Shown here piece after piece: positions 27,883 to 35,366 of a stretch of 53,829 nucleotides of DNA. Under the pieces are notes generated by a model. It worked only from the letters and a program-made list of their open reading frames with translations, was not told where the DNA came from and made no database searches. A program made the translations under genes and the position numbers. The number at the start of each line of letters is the position of its first letter. Positions within the stretch are counted from its first letter, which is position 1. The stretch lies in assembly GCA_015654635.1 (NCBI GenBank), contig JAATGP010000024.1, forward strand, positions 1 to 53,829. Reading direction: 5' to 3'. The stretch is from Alphaproteobacteria bacterium. GTDB lineage: Bacteria; Pseudomonadota; Alphaproteobacteria; Micropepsales; Micropepsaceae.

Positions 27883-28154
27883 CGCCACAAGAACCCGAAC
27901 GCCTGCGCCTCGACAAATGGCTGTGGTGCGCCCGCTTCTACCGCACCCGCGAACTCGCCGCCGCGGCCTGCGAAAAGGGCCGCATACGGATCAACGATTT
28001 CCGCGTCCAAAAAGCCGGCCGCGAAGTCAAACTCGGCGACATCCTCACCCTGCCGCTGGCCGACAAAGTGGTGGTCGTCCGCGTCCTCGCAGCCGCCAAA
28101 CGCCGCGGCTCGGCGCCAGAGGCGCAGCAGCTGTATGAAGTGGTGGAAGCGTAA
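27879..28154 (+). CDS. S4-domain RNA-binding protein (Hsp15-like)
   Basis: This 91-residue protein is essentially one S4 domain: RLDKWLWCARFYRTRELAAAAC, then KGRIRINDFRVQKAGREVKLGD, as in Hsp15 (HslR), which binds free 50S subunits carrying nascent chains. It overlaps the helicase stop as ATGA, so the two RNA proteins are translationally coupled. This helicase-S4 pair, commonly followed by fdxA and carD, is a conserved alphaproteobacterial block; here fdxA is more than 2 kb away. Confidence 0.92.
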   Translation: MTPQEPERLRLDKWLWCARFYRTRELAAAACEKGRIRINDFRVQKAGREVKLGDILTLPLADKVVVVRVLAAAKRRGSAPEAQQLYEVVEA

Positions 28155-28223
28155 CTTTCCTCCCTCGCGGGGCTCCGCACTCAACACCGCAAAATGTCAA
28201 AACAGCGGGGGAGGTGCCGAGCG
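28154..28223 (+). repeat. Dispersed repeat, copy 2
   Basis: The 16-base block ACTTTCCTCCCTCGCG at 28154-28169 is identical to 16150-16165, and the second block at 28197-28223 matches 16192-16218 with one or two changes. It begins at the last base of the S4 gene stop codon. Confidence 0.7.
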
Positions 28224-28260
28224 CGATAGCGGGGTGTTGCGGAGCAGGATGAACGGGCAG

Positions 28261-29097
28261 TCAATACCGGCTGGTATGACGTTCCGCCATGTAGCGGCCG
28301 GGTGACGTGCCTAGGGCTTTGCGGAACATCGTCACGAAACTCGGCACGCTTTCATAGCCCAGATCCCCCGCAACCTGTTGGATCGACGCCCCACCGGCGA
28401 GCCACTTCACGGCCAGCACAATCGCCAATTGCTGCCGCCAGCGGCCAAAGCTCATTCCGGTTTCGCGTTGGATCAGCCTTGCCAATGTCCGTACGCTAAG
28501 CCCAGCCCGTTTGGCCCATACATCAATCGTCCCCCGGGCCTCCGGAGTGGCCATCATGTCTTCGACGATGCCGCACAGCCGTTTGTCGTTCGGCATAGGC
28601 AGATGCAAATCCTCAATCTTCGCCGCGACCAGTTCGTCGAGCAGCACTGTGATTAGCCGCGAATTGGCACCCCCCTCCTCATAGAGCAGAGGCAGCTCCG
28701 CCGCACGTGTGAGCAACGCCCGCAATAAGGGCGTCACCGAAACGGTACAGCAGGTCGTGGGCAGCCCCGCGCCAAAGGCAGGATCCACGAATGCCCCATA
28801 GCCTTCCAATGTACCACTCACCTTGATCGCATGCAGGGCCTGGCCTGGAATCCACACCGCGCTTCGCGGCGGCACAATCCATAACCCTCCCTCCACTTCG
28901 CAACTCAGTGCGCCACGCTGGACCAGCACAATCTGGGCCTTGGCATGGCGGTGAAGATCTAACTCAAGCCCGCCGAAATCTTTGGCGATAAAGCCATAGG
29001 TCACCACCGGCCTCGGCACCCCATCCGGTTCGATCCAATCCGCTTCCTCGCTAAGCTCGGTTAAAATTGGCATGGTCAGCACCCTGGCATTTGGCAT
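28261..29097 (-). CDS. AraC family transcriptional regulator
   Basis: The 278-residue protein has an N-terminal cupin-like sensing domain (about 35-110: HRHAKAQIVLVQRGALSCEV, VPPRSAVWIPGQALHAIKV) and a C-terminal AraC DNA-binding domain with two helix-turn-helix units (about 185-275; LARLIQRETGMSFGRWRQQ, then LGYESVPSFVTMFRKALGTSPGRY). The HRHAKAQ segment and lack of a dimerisation linker place it with the short cupin-AraC regulators that often respond to small aromatics or drugs. It is divergent from the O-methyltransferase gene, with only about 95 bases between the two starts, making that gene its likely target. An alternative ATG at 29073 is possible. Confidence 0.93.
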   Translation of the reverse strand: MPNARVLTMPILTELSEEADWIEPDGVPRPVVTYGFIAKDFGGLELDLHRHAKAQIVLVQRGALSCEVEGGLWIVPPRSAVWIPGQALHAIKVSGTLEGYGAFVDPAFGAGLPTTCCTVSVTPLLRALLTRAAELPLLYEEGGANSRLITVLLDELVAAKIEDLHLPMPNDKRLCGIVEDMMATPEARGTIDVWAKRAGLSVRTLARLIQRETGMSFGRWRQQLAIVLAVKWLAGGASIQQVAGDLGYESVPSFVTMFRKALGTSPGRYMAERHTSRY

Positions 29098-29179
29098 AAA
29101 CGAATAATAATCTGCCCGACTTTAGCAATGACGTCACCGCCAAACACCTCTACCCCTTCGGCCCAGATCCGTCGAGCCC

Positions 29180-29185
29180 AAGGAG
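29180..29185 (+). promoter_or_regulatory. Strong ribosome-binding site fixing a GTG start
   Basis: AAGGAG is placed eight bases before GTG at 29194. It decides the start of the O-methyltransferase against the longer ATG opening at 29128, which has no such site. Confidence 0.7.
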
Positions 29186-29193
29186 CCAAGCAC

Positions 29194-29889
29194 GTGAACA
29201 CGTTGGAAACAGAAATCGTCGCGCAACTACTGCAAAAGCTGCACCAGGATGCGGAAGCGGCGGACCACGAATATTTCAAATCTGTGATGGCCGAGATCGA
29301 GACCTCTGGAGAGACCGCTGAGGACTGGGCCGCCAAGTTACTGATCGACGAAAAAGCGGGCCTACGATCGGTTTATCAGGGCTTTGCCAATCATTTTCTC
29401 GCGGTTTCGGCGAACTTTGGGCGCTTCCTTTACGCGATGGTGCGAGCGAGCAAAGCAGTCCGTATCGTCGAGTTCGGCACCTCGATGGGCATTTCAACGA
29501 TCTATCTTGCCGCGGCGCTGCGGGATAATGGCGGCGGTACGCTGATTGGCAGCGAACTGGAGCCGAGCAAGGTCCAGCGGGCGCGGGCGCATCTCAAGGC
29601 CGCCGGTCTTGCTGATCTGGTTGATATCCGGGAGGGCGACGCTCGCGAGACTCTCGTCAACCCCGGCGGTCCCGTCGATCTGCTTTTGATCGACGGAGCG
29701 TTCTCGCTCTATCTGCCGGTCCTGAAACTGATTGAACCGCATTTGCGCCCGGGAGCTGTGGTGCTCGGCGAGAATGCCTTTGATCCAGAATACTTAGCGT
29801 ATGTCCGTGATCCCGCCCGAGGGTATTTTTCAAGGATGCTCCCAATCGACGAAGGACGCGGGAACGAATTCACCGTTAGGCTCCCATGA
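29194..29889 (+). CDS. SAM-dependent O-methyltransferase (class I, methyltransf_24 type)
   Basis: From the GTG at 29194 the product is 231 residues. The SAM-binding core is clear: RIVEFGTSMGISTIYLAAAL (motif I), IGSELEPSKVQRARAHLKAAG (motif II with the acidic residue after beta-2), VDIREGDARETL and PVDLLLIDGAF. The layout matches the catechol-O-methyltransferase-like family (about 220 residues), whose targets are small phenolics or other hydroxyls; the substrate is not predictable here. It is divergently arranged with an AraC regulator. The 66 bases upstream that would add 22 polar residues are probably untranslated. Together with the AraC gene it interrupts the usual S4-fdxA neighbourhood. 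Confidence 0.87.
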   Translation: MNTLETEIVAQLLQKLHQDAEAADHEYFKSVMAEIETSGETAEDWAAKLLIDEKAGLRSVYQGFANHFLAVSANFGRFLYAMVRASKAVRIVEFGTSMGISTIYLAAALRDNGGGTLIGSELEPSKVQRARAHLKAAGLADLVDIREGDARETLVNPGGPVDLLLIDGAFSLYLPVLKLIEPHLRPGAVVLGENAFDPEYLAYVRDPARGYFSRMLPIDEGRGNEFTVRLP

Positions 29890-30588
29890 CTGAAGTAAGA
29901 GGGTCGGAGTAATAACCACCCTGCCGAGTTGCATCGCTTCTCCAGCCCAAACAATCACCGCAACCCCCTCGCATCCGCCTTGAACCTTCCCACTCCGCTT
30001 CCCACATCCATCTGCGGTGCATCAGCACCAAGGAAAGGATGGGCGGTGTCCGATTGTTTGGCTTTCAACGAATGGCCGCCTCTGCTGCAAGGCGCCGCAT
30101 ATCGGCTCCCACGCAAATCGCCTTGCTCGGCAAAATCTGGAACGGCTGATGCGTCGCGCCAGCCCTCCGCCGCAGCACAATTTCGCGCGAACAATTTTGT
30201 TGCCGAAGCGGTGTGTCAGGCCAATTTCCGCCAAGCCGGGGGCTCCGCCCCCCACCCGAAAAATGCGGGGTATTTTTCGACCTCCCCGCCAAGGGAAGGT
30301 TAAGAGATGGACGAAACCCGCGATGCCCCGACCACGCTCCATGGCTCGTTCCGGCCCCTCCCCCCGGCCCTCACCTCTATAACAATTACCGCAAAGCCCC
30401 ACCACGTTTTCTGTAATTTTCATGCCGCCGCCACAATAGCCCCCCCGCACGCCCAGCAGCCGTGGCGCAAAGGCCATGTGTCCCCTGGGAACTGCCTAGA
30501 AGCTGCGCAAGCGGCGCTTAAACCCTTGATCCGCACCGCAACGCGTCCTATGGACCACCCACGCAATTCGACCGGAGTCTGCTGCCCC
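29890..30588. other. 700-base gap with hairpins and repeat remnants
   Basis: No coding region is convincing; several frames are open only because of GC bias. At 30238-30252 GGGGGC/GCCCCC form a hairpin, at 30257-30279 CGAAAAAT/ATTTTTCG form another, and 30280-30300 carries a CCTCCCCGCC stretch like the C-rich dispersed repeats. About 180 bases upstream of fdxA have no clear promoter. Confidence 0.55.
30238..30279. repeat. Pair of adjacent perfect hairpins
   Basis: Stem 1 is 6 bp (30238-30243 with 30247-30252) and stem 2 is 8 bp (30257-30264 with 30272-30279, loop seven bases). The second, AT-rich stem followed by a C-rich block looks like part of a mobile palindromic element. Confidence 0.55.
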
Positions 30589-30927
30589 ATGGCCTATGTC
30601 GTCACCGACGCCTGCATCAAATGCAAATTCATGGATTGCGTGGAAGTGTGCCCGGTCGATTGCTTCTACGAAGGCGAGAACATGCTCGTCATCCACCCGG
30701 ATGAATGCATCGATTGCGGCGTCTGCGAGCCGGAATGCCCGCCGGAGGCCATCAAGGCCGATACCGAGAGCGGCCTCGAAAAGTGGCTGACCCTGAACGC
30801 CGATTTTGCCAAGAAATGGCCGAACATCACACAGAAGGGCGAGGCCCCGGCGGACAAGGAAGACTTCCGTAACGAAGAAGGAAAATTCGAGAAGTATTTT
30901 TCGGAAAAGCCGGGCCAGGGCTCGTAG
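30589..30927 (+). CDS. fdxA: Seven-iron ferredoxin FdxA
   Basis: The 112-residue ferredoxin has two cluster sites: C9-x2-C12-x4-C17-x3-C21 and C40-x2-C43-x2-C46-x3-C50. The pattern with four residues between the second and third cysteines of the first site, plus C25, is that of Azotobacter-type 7Fe ferredoxins with one [3Fe-4S] and one [4Fe-4S]. A 60-residue C-terminal tail ([17 protein letters not shown]) is also typical. It is a small cytoplasmic electron carrier whose partner is usually unknown. The ATG at 30589 begins the family N-terminus [12 protein letters not shown]; the frame is open for 94 codons upstream through non-coding sequence. Confidence 0.96.
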   Translation: MAYVVTDACIKCKFMDCVEVCPVDCFYEGENMLVIHPDECIDCGVCEPECPPEAIKADTESGLEKWLTLNADFAKKWPNITQKGEAPADKEDFRNEEGKFEKYFSEKPGQGS

Positions 30928-31039
30928 CACGGGGCAACCATCTGTCGCCAAACGGCAATTCACTAGGCTTGGGGCCGCCCGAAAGCGGCAGGAACGGCCG
31001 GGGAACACAAAGAAGTCTCAATCTTTCAAAGGTTTGAGG

Positions 31040-31059
31040 AAAGGGTCCTTCCCTTTTTT
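31040..31059 (+). terminator. Possible terminator between fdxA and carD
   Basis: AAAGGG, five bases, then CCCTTT continuing into a run of six T. The stem is short and half A:T, so it is only a candidate; it would separate fdxA from carD. Confidence 0.4.
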
Positions 31060-31221
31060 GCAAACCCGTGATACCTTACGCCCGTTCTGAGAAATGGACT
31101 CGAACGGCGCTGCCCCACCCGGATCAAAGTCCGGAGGCGCCGCATTGTGACAATGCTGCCTTTCAGCGGTGCCGGCCCTCCCCGGTCGGTGCCCGTTCGA
31201 GTGCGCGATACGGAAAGTGAA

Positions 31222-31788
31222 ATGACAACACCAAAAGCTCCTGTAGTACCTGTGCCCGTGCCCCTCAAGAAGGCGCCTGCGAATTCCAATCGGAAACTCG
31301 ATTTCAAGGCCAATGACCACGTGGTGTATCCCACCCATGGCGTAGGCCGGATTATGCGCATCGAAGAGCAGGAAGTGGCGGGCACTAGGCTTGAGCTTTT
31401 CGTCATCACCTTCGAGAAGGACAAGATGACCCTGCGCGTCCCGACTTTGAAAGCCAAGGCAGTAGGCATGCGCAAGCTGTCTTCGCCCGATACGGTGGCG
31501 ACCGCCCTTAACACCTTGAAGGGCCGTGCCCGCGTCAAGCGCACCATGTGGTCTCGCCGGGCTCAGGAATACGAAGCCAAGATCAATTCTGGCGATCTGG
31601 TCTCCATTGCCGAAGTGGTGCGCGACCTGCATCGCGCCTCCGGCCAGCCGGAGCAGTCCTATTCCGAACGTCAGCTCTACGAAGCGGCGCTCGCCCGCAT
31701 GGCCCGCGAAGTTGCGGCTGTGGAGAAAATCGACGAAATGGCCGCGGTCAAACGCGTTGAGGGAGCCCTTCTCAAGAAGGCCGCCTGA
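31222..31788 (+). CDS. carD: CarD family transcription regulator
   Basis: CarD proteins bind the RNA polymerase beta subunit and stabilise open complexes, often at rRNA promoters. The 188 residues include the RNAP-interaction Tudor-like domain (about 28-80: FKANDHVVYPTHGVGRIMRIE, ELFVITFEKDKMTLRVP) and the C-terminal helical DNA-binding domain (MWSRRAQEYEAKINSGD, VVRDLHRA, SYSERQLYEAALARMAREVA). The first 25 residues are proline/alanine-rich. ATG 31222 is preferred to a GTG at 31147 because GGAAAG lies before it and the region between has low coding quality. It follows fdxA, as in many alphaproteobacteria. Confidence 0.94.
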   Translation: MTTPKAPVVPVPVPLKKAPANSNRKLDFKANDHVVYPTHGVGRIMRIEEQEVAGTRLELFVITFEKDKMTLRVPTLKAKAVGMRKLSSPDTVATALNTLKGRARVKRTMWSRRAQEYEAKINSGDLVSIAEVVRDLHRASGQPEQSYSERQLYEAALARMAREVAAVEKIDEMAAVKRVEGALLKKAA

Positions 31789-31907
31789 AACCGCCGGGCT
31801 GATACAATTTGCGAAGGCTCGGGGGCAACCGCGGGCCTTTTGCTTTTCCGTAACGGCGTTATTCTTGTAGCGTCTCGTTCAATAAGCGCAGAATCAAGGT
31901 GGGCGGC

Positions 31908-32378
31908 ATGAAGTGGTTCTTGGCGATGATGATCGGCACCCTGTCGGGCTGGCTGATCGTGTCTTTGACCGATGAAGTGGCCATTGCCACCGCTGCCGGC
32001 GCCGCGATTGGCGTTTTGGCGACCATCGCCTTTTTCGGCAACCGCCCGCTCCATACCCTGGCCAAAGTGGCGATCGCCATGGCTGTGGGCTGTGTCTTCG
32101 GCTGGATTGTGGCGCTGTTGACCACCGGCCTGGCCCCCGCGATGGTGATCGGCGCCGTCATCGGCGTGCTCGCCACCTTGGCGGTGGCTACCGAGCGTCC
32201 CGTCCTCTCGCTTCTCAAGCTGGTCGGCGCCGCCGCTGCCAGTTTTGCGGTCGGTTGGGGCATTGGCGCTGCCGTGGGCAATCAGCATCTGGGCCTGGCC
32301 CTCGCCGTTCCTCTCGCAATGCTGCTTTTGCTACCCATGGCCGATACCGTCGCCCTGCCGCGCCGCCGCCCGTTCTGA
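31908..32378 (+). CDS. Small glycine/alanine-rich membrane protein
   Basis: I recognise no family. The 156 residues are almost entirely hydrophobic with about six membrane segments, each rich in G and A (for example VAIATAAGAAIGVLATIAF, VIGAVIGVLATLAVATE). Two similar halves (AAIGVLATIAFFGNRPLHTLAK and AVIGVLATLAVATERPVLSLLK) suggest an internal duplication. AAGGTGG before the ATG at 31908 sets the start; a GTG three codons earlier is in the same frame. A 62-residue protein of similar character begins 10 bases after its stop, so they are probably one operon. Confidence 0.7.
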   Translation: MKWFLAMMIGTLSGWLIVSLTDEVAIATAAGAAIGVLATIAFFGNRPLHTLAKVAIAMAVGCVFGWIVALLTTGLAPAMVIGAVIGVLATLAVATERPVLSLLKLVGAAAASFAVGWGIGAAVGNQHLGLALAVPLAMLLLLPMADTVALPRRRPF

Positions 32379-32388
32379 GAGGGCCGTC

Positions 32389-32577
32389 ATGGCAATGACC
32401 AAGCCCATCATCGGCGCAATTTTGGCGGGGATCGTTATCGGCACCGCGATCGGCGCTGCCATGGGGGTGGCGCTACACAGCATGGCAATCGGCGGCGCCA
32501 TCAGCGCCGGTCTGTCGGCTTCGTTTGCGCTGAACTTCGTCTCCCGCGTCCGCAAAAAATCTGGCTGCTGCAACTAG
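32389..32577 (+). CDS. Very small membrane protein (62 residues)
   Basis: The product has one or two hydrophobic segments (IIGAILAGIVIGTAIGAAMG, then AIGGAISAGLSASFALNF) and a short basic C-terminus ending RKKSGCCN. A good ribosome site (GAGAGG, six bases before the ATG) and the position ten bases after the related gene make it likely to be real. The glycine-zipper pattern (GxxxG/AxxxG) may drive packing. Its last 77 bases may overlap the end of the zinc-ribbon gene on the other strand. Function unknown. Confidence 0.6.
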   Translation: MAMTKPIIGAILAGIVIGTAIGAAMGVALHSMAIGGAISAGLSASFALNFVSRVRKKSGCCN

Positions 32578-32806
32578 CGCCGGCCGGAAGTTTGCGGCAG
32601 CCTGGGCAGCGCATCTGCTTGGCCCTGATGGCCGCCTTGAATGACGACACCCCGACCACTGTGAGCAAGATCGCCGCCAGCACCACCACCGCAATGTGGA
32701 TGATGAGCAGAAGCACAAAGGCGGCTGCGCAGAACAGCATACCAGTCATGATCAGACGCGCGCGGGGACGGCTTGGCACCGGGGCGCCGCAATGGGGACA
32801 GTTCAT
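32501..32806 (-). CDS. Small zinc-ribbon membrane protein
   Basis: The 101-residue frame begins MNCPHCGAPVPSRPRARL, followed by two close hydrophobic helices (MLFCAAAFVLLLIIHIAVVV, LAAILLTVVGVSSF) and a second MRCPGCRK. CPHC and CPGC may bind one zinc on the cytoplasmic face. No family is recognised. The 3' part overlaps the 62-residue gene on the plus strand by 77 bases, so either the overlap is real or the protein ends differently in related genomes. The conserved-looking part ends near residue 75. Confidence 0.5.
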   Translation of the reverse strand: MNCPHCGAPVPSRPRARLIMTGMLFCAAAFVLLLIIHIAVVVLAAILLTVVGVSSFKAAIRAKQMRCPGCRKLPAGASCSSQIFCGRGRRSSAQTKPTDRR

Positions 32807-32832
32807 GGGGCCGTTCTATAACGCCGTCAGGT

Positions 32833-33600
32833 CTATTGCAGCAATTCGATCTGCTTAGGATTGCCGATTGCGATAGCCGGGCCGTTCAGAGTCTGTACCA
32901 CACCGCGCACGCGTACCAGCCTGCCGCCATAGTTGAGCGGATCGACCCCCATGAACTTGAAGGTCTTGATATCGCCTTGGTTGATCACCACCGTGAAGTC
33001 GCGCCGCACGTCCTGGCCGAAGTTGAGATAGACCTTGCCATCGCTCTCGGCCGCGCTCGTCACCCGCCCCACGACCACCTGAAAAGTGCCGACATCGCTC
33101 TTGATGCCGTCCGGCTGACGTGTCGCATAGGCGGTATTAGCCCAGATCCCGAGCCCCGCTCGCCGCGCTTCGGCTTCGGCGGCATAAAGCTCGCGATAGC
33201 ATTCGCCGCGGTCCGGTGAGATTTCCACCCGTGCCAAGCCCTTGCGCAGCAATTCGAGCTGCAGCCATTTACCGTCTTCGGTAAAGATTTGTCCCCGCAC
33301 GCGGTCATAGCGATCTTCCTTCGGCCACACCGCATGGGCGTCGAGTTCGCGGCCCTTGGCGAGGTCGTCAAGTTCGCTGCGCGCCGCGTCGGCCAGCGCT
33401 TGCGGGGCGTGGTCTTGCGCTCCGCTCGGCAGGCGAATGCCCTCAAGCTTCAGGGCTCTGCCATCCGACATCACCAGGACGCCATTGTTTTCGACCCGCA
33501 TGATATGGGCCGAACGGATTTCGCGATCACCAGCGCATTCGGGTGCCGCCATAGCGGGCAAACCCCAGACGAGCCCCAAAAGGATAATGGCTTTATGCAT
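32833..33600 (-). CDS. Exported thermonuclease-like protein with degenerate active site
   Basis: The 255-residue protein has a signal peptide (MHKAIILLGLVWGLPAMA) and a staphylococcal-nuclease-like OB fold (about 35-165): GVLVMSDGRALKLEGIRLP, then a DRYDRVRGQIFTEDGKWLQL strand-turn and ELLRKGLARVE, followed by AEAEARRAGLGIWA. In active nucleases the strand GIDAPE supplies the general base glutamate; here the place reads GIRLPSGAQD, so it appears lost, though the arginine region DRYDRVRG remains. A C-terminal domain (170-255) may bind nucleic acid or another ligand. ATG 33600 has GGGGAAAG upstream. Nuclease activity is doubtful. Confidence 0.75.
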   Translation of the reverse strand: MHKAIILLGLVWGLPAMAAPECAGDREIRSAHIMRVENNGVLVMSDGRALKLEGIRLPSGAQDHAPQALADAARSELDDLAKGRELDAHAVWPKEDRYDRVRGQIFTEDGKWLQLELLRKGLARVEISPDRGECYRELYAAEAEARRAGLGIWANTAYATRQPDGIKSDVGTFQVVVGRVTSAAESDGKVYLNFGQDVRRDFTVVINQGDIKTFKFMGVDPLNYGGRLVRVRGVVQTLNGPAIAIGNPKQIELLQ

Positions 33601-33791
33601 GACACTTTCCCCGCCGAACGGTGCCCATCTTGCACGAAACCTGGCTGATCTGCATCCCTTGCGCGGCAAGGAAATCGTACGTTCCTTGACACTTCCTCAA
33701 TCGGCCAACAATTTGGCGCCTGCGCCTCTTCCGGTGGAGCGCATTTAGCCCATAGAATGACCGGAATCCCAAGCAATGAGACACACACCCG

Positions 33792-34373
33792 ATGACCACG
33801 CCCATTCGCGACCTTCCCAGCCGCTACGGCGCTGTGGCCATGACGCTGCATTGGCTGATTGCCATCGCCATTATTACAAATCTCATCATCATCCTGACCG
33901 TGGACGACCTGCCACGTCCGGAACGAATGCAGTGGGTAGCCCTACACAAATCGATTGGTCTCACGGTTCTAATCCTCAGCATCGCCCGCATCGTCTGGCG
34001 TTGGTTCAATCCCGTGCCGCCGCCGCCAGTCGGCTTGCCCAAATATCAGCGCATCGCGGGAACGGCCCTGCACCATCTCTTCTATCTTCTCATCGTCGCC
34101 ATTCCGCTGGCGGGTTGGATGATGACGTCCGCCAGCGGACGTCCCATCGTCTTTTTTGGCCTCTTCAATTGGCCGCTATTTCCCGGGCTTGGCGGCATGA
34201 CGCCGCAAACCGGCCACGCCTATCACGAGGCCTTTGAAAGTGTGCACGTGGTACTGGGCTGGTCGCTGGTCGGCCTTATCCCGCTGCATATCGCGGCGGG
34301 GCTGTATCATCACTTTATGCTCAAGGATAACGTGCTGCTGCGCATGCTGCCCGGGACCAAGCTGCGCCCTTGA
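33792..34373 (+). CDS. Cytochrome b561 family protein
   Basis: The 193-residue, four-helix inner-membrane protein has the histidines expected to hold two b-type haems: H20 (TLHWLIA), H52 (ALHKSIG) and two near the C-terminus (ESVHVVLGW, PLHIAAGLYHHF). Short bacterial b561 proteins carry electrons from quinol to periplasmic partners, or in YodB-type proteins handle superoxide; a partner is not encoded nearby. An aromatic/proline loop (PPPPVGLPKYQR) lies between helices 2 and 3. It precedes tsaC by 38 bases on the same strand, but the link may be only positional. Confidence 0.92.
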   Translation: MTTPIRDLPSRYGAVAMTLHWLIAIAIITNLIIILTVDDLPRPERMQWVALHKSIGLTVLILSIARIVWRWFNPVPPPPVGLPKYQRIAGTALHHLFYLLIVAIPLAGWMMTSASGRPIVFFGLFNWPLFPGLGGMTPQTGHAYHEAFESVHVVLGWSLVGLIPLHIAAGLYHHFMLKDNVLLRMLPGTKLRP

Positions 34374-34411
34374 AGCCTTGCCTCTGTGGTCATTCGGACT
34401 AGATTGCCCCA

Positions 34412-35359
34412 ATGGTTCAGGACCTTATTTGTGAAGCGGATGCCGCCACAATTGCCCGTGGGGCAGAACTCTTGGGCGAGGGGCAGCTGGTCGCCTTCCC
34501 GACCGAGACGGTTTACGGCCTCGGCGCCGATGCCACCAATGGCGCTGCCGTGGCCGCGATCTTTGCCGCCAAGGATCGCCCACGCATCAACCCGCTCATC
34601 GTTCACATCCGGGACAAGGCGGAAGCCGAAACCCATGTGATTTTCTCGGAAGCCGCCAGCCGTCTTGCAGAAGCCTTTTGGCCGGGGCCGCTGACATTGG
34701 TTCTGCCGCGCCGCACCCACACGCCCCTCTCCCTGCTGGTCAGTGCCGGGCTGGAGACGGTGGCGGTACGCGCACCCTCGCATCCCCTGGCGCGCGCCCT
34801 CATCGCTGCCGCGGGCTTTCCTTTGGCTGCACCCAGCGCCAATCCCTCGGGTAGCGTCAGCCCCACAACCGCACGCCATGTCGCCGAAGGTCTGGGGCGC
34901 CGCGTCGCCATGATCCTCGACGGTGGCGCCACCCCCGTTGGCGTGGAATCCACCGTGATCGGCTTTTCGTCCCAAGGCAGCGCTCTCATGCTGCGGCCGG
35001 GGGGCGTACCGCGCGAGGCTATCGAAAAGATCGTCGGGCCACTTGCAGTGCCGGCCTCTGGCGGTCCCGTCACTTCGCCCGGACAACTCTCCAGCCACTA
35101 TGCACCGCGCGCTCGTCTTCGCCTCAACGCAACCGAAACGGTCCCCGGTGAAGTCTTGCTTGGCTTTGGCTCCATAGAAAACGCTGCGCTCAATCTCAGC
35201 CGCAAAGGTGACCTCTCCGAAGCGGCCGCCAATCTCTTTGCCATGTTGCGGGCGCTGGATACCGAGGCAGCGGCCATCGCCGTCTCCCCAATTCCCGAAC
35301 ACGGCCTCGGCGAAGCCATCAACGACCGGCTCCAGCGCGCCGCCGCACCGCGCCCCTGA
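34412..35359 (+). CDS. tsaC: Threonylcarbamoyl-AMP synthase (Sua5/YwlC type)
   Basis: This enzyme makes threonylcarbamoyl-AMP from threonine, bicarbonate and ATP for the tRNA modification t6A37. The 315 residues have the YrdC domain (about 1-205) with AFPTETVYGLGADATN, KDRPRINPLIVHI, FWPGPLTLVLPRR, VAVRAPSHPLARALI and AAPSANPSGSVSPTTA, plus the Sua5 C-terminal domain joined by SPGQLSSHYAPRARL. The longer Sua5 layout, rather than the short TsaC form, is clear. The next gene starts seven bases after the stop. Confidence 0.95.
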   Translation: MVQDLICEADAATIARGAELLGEGQLVAFPTETVYGLGADATNGAAVAAIFAAKDRPRINPLIVHIRDKAEAETHVIFSEAASRLAEAFWPGPLTLVLPRRTHTPLSLLVSAGLETVAVRAPSHPLARALIAAAGFPLAAPSANPSGSVSPTTARHVAEGLGRRVAMILDGGATPVGVESTVIGFSSQGSALMLRPGGVPREAIEKIVGPLAVPASGGPVTSPGQLSSHYAPRARLRLNATETVPGEVLLGFGSIENAALNLSRKGDLSEAAANLFAMLRALDTEAAAIAVSPIPEHGLGEAINDRLQRAAAPRP

Positions 35360-35366
35360 GACAGCA

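Noticed and set aside
30022..30477. 151-codon minus-strand frame in the fdxA upstream gap
   Set aside because: It runs through hairpins and repeat-like sequence, is rich in G and R, and has no domain or ribosome site.
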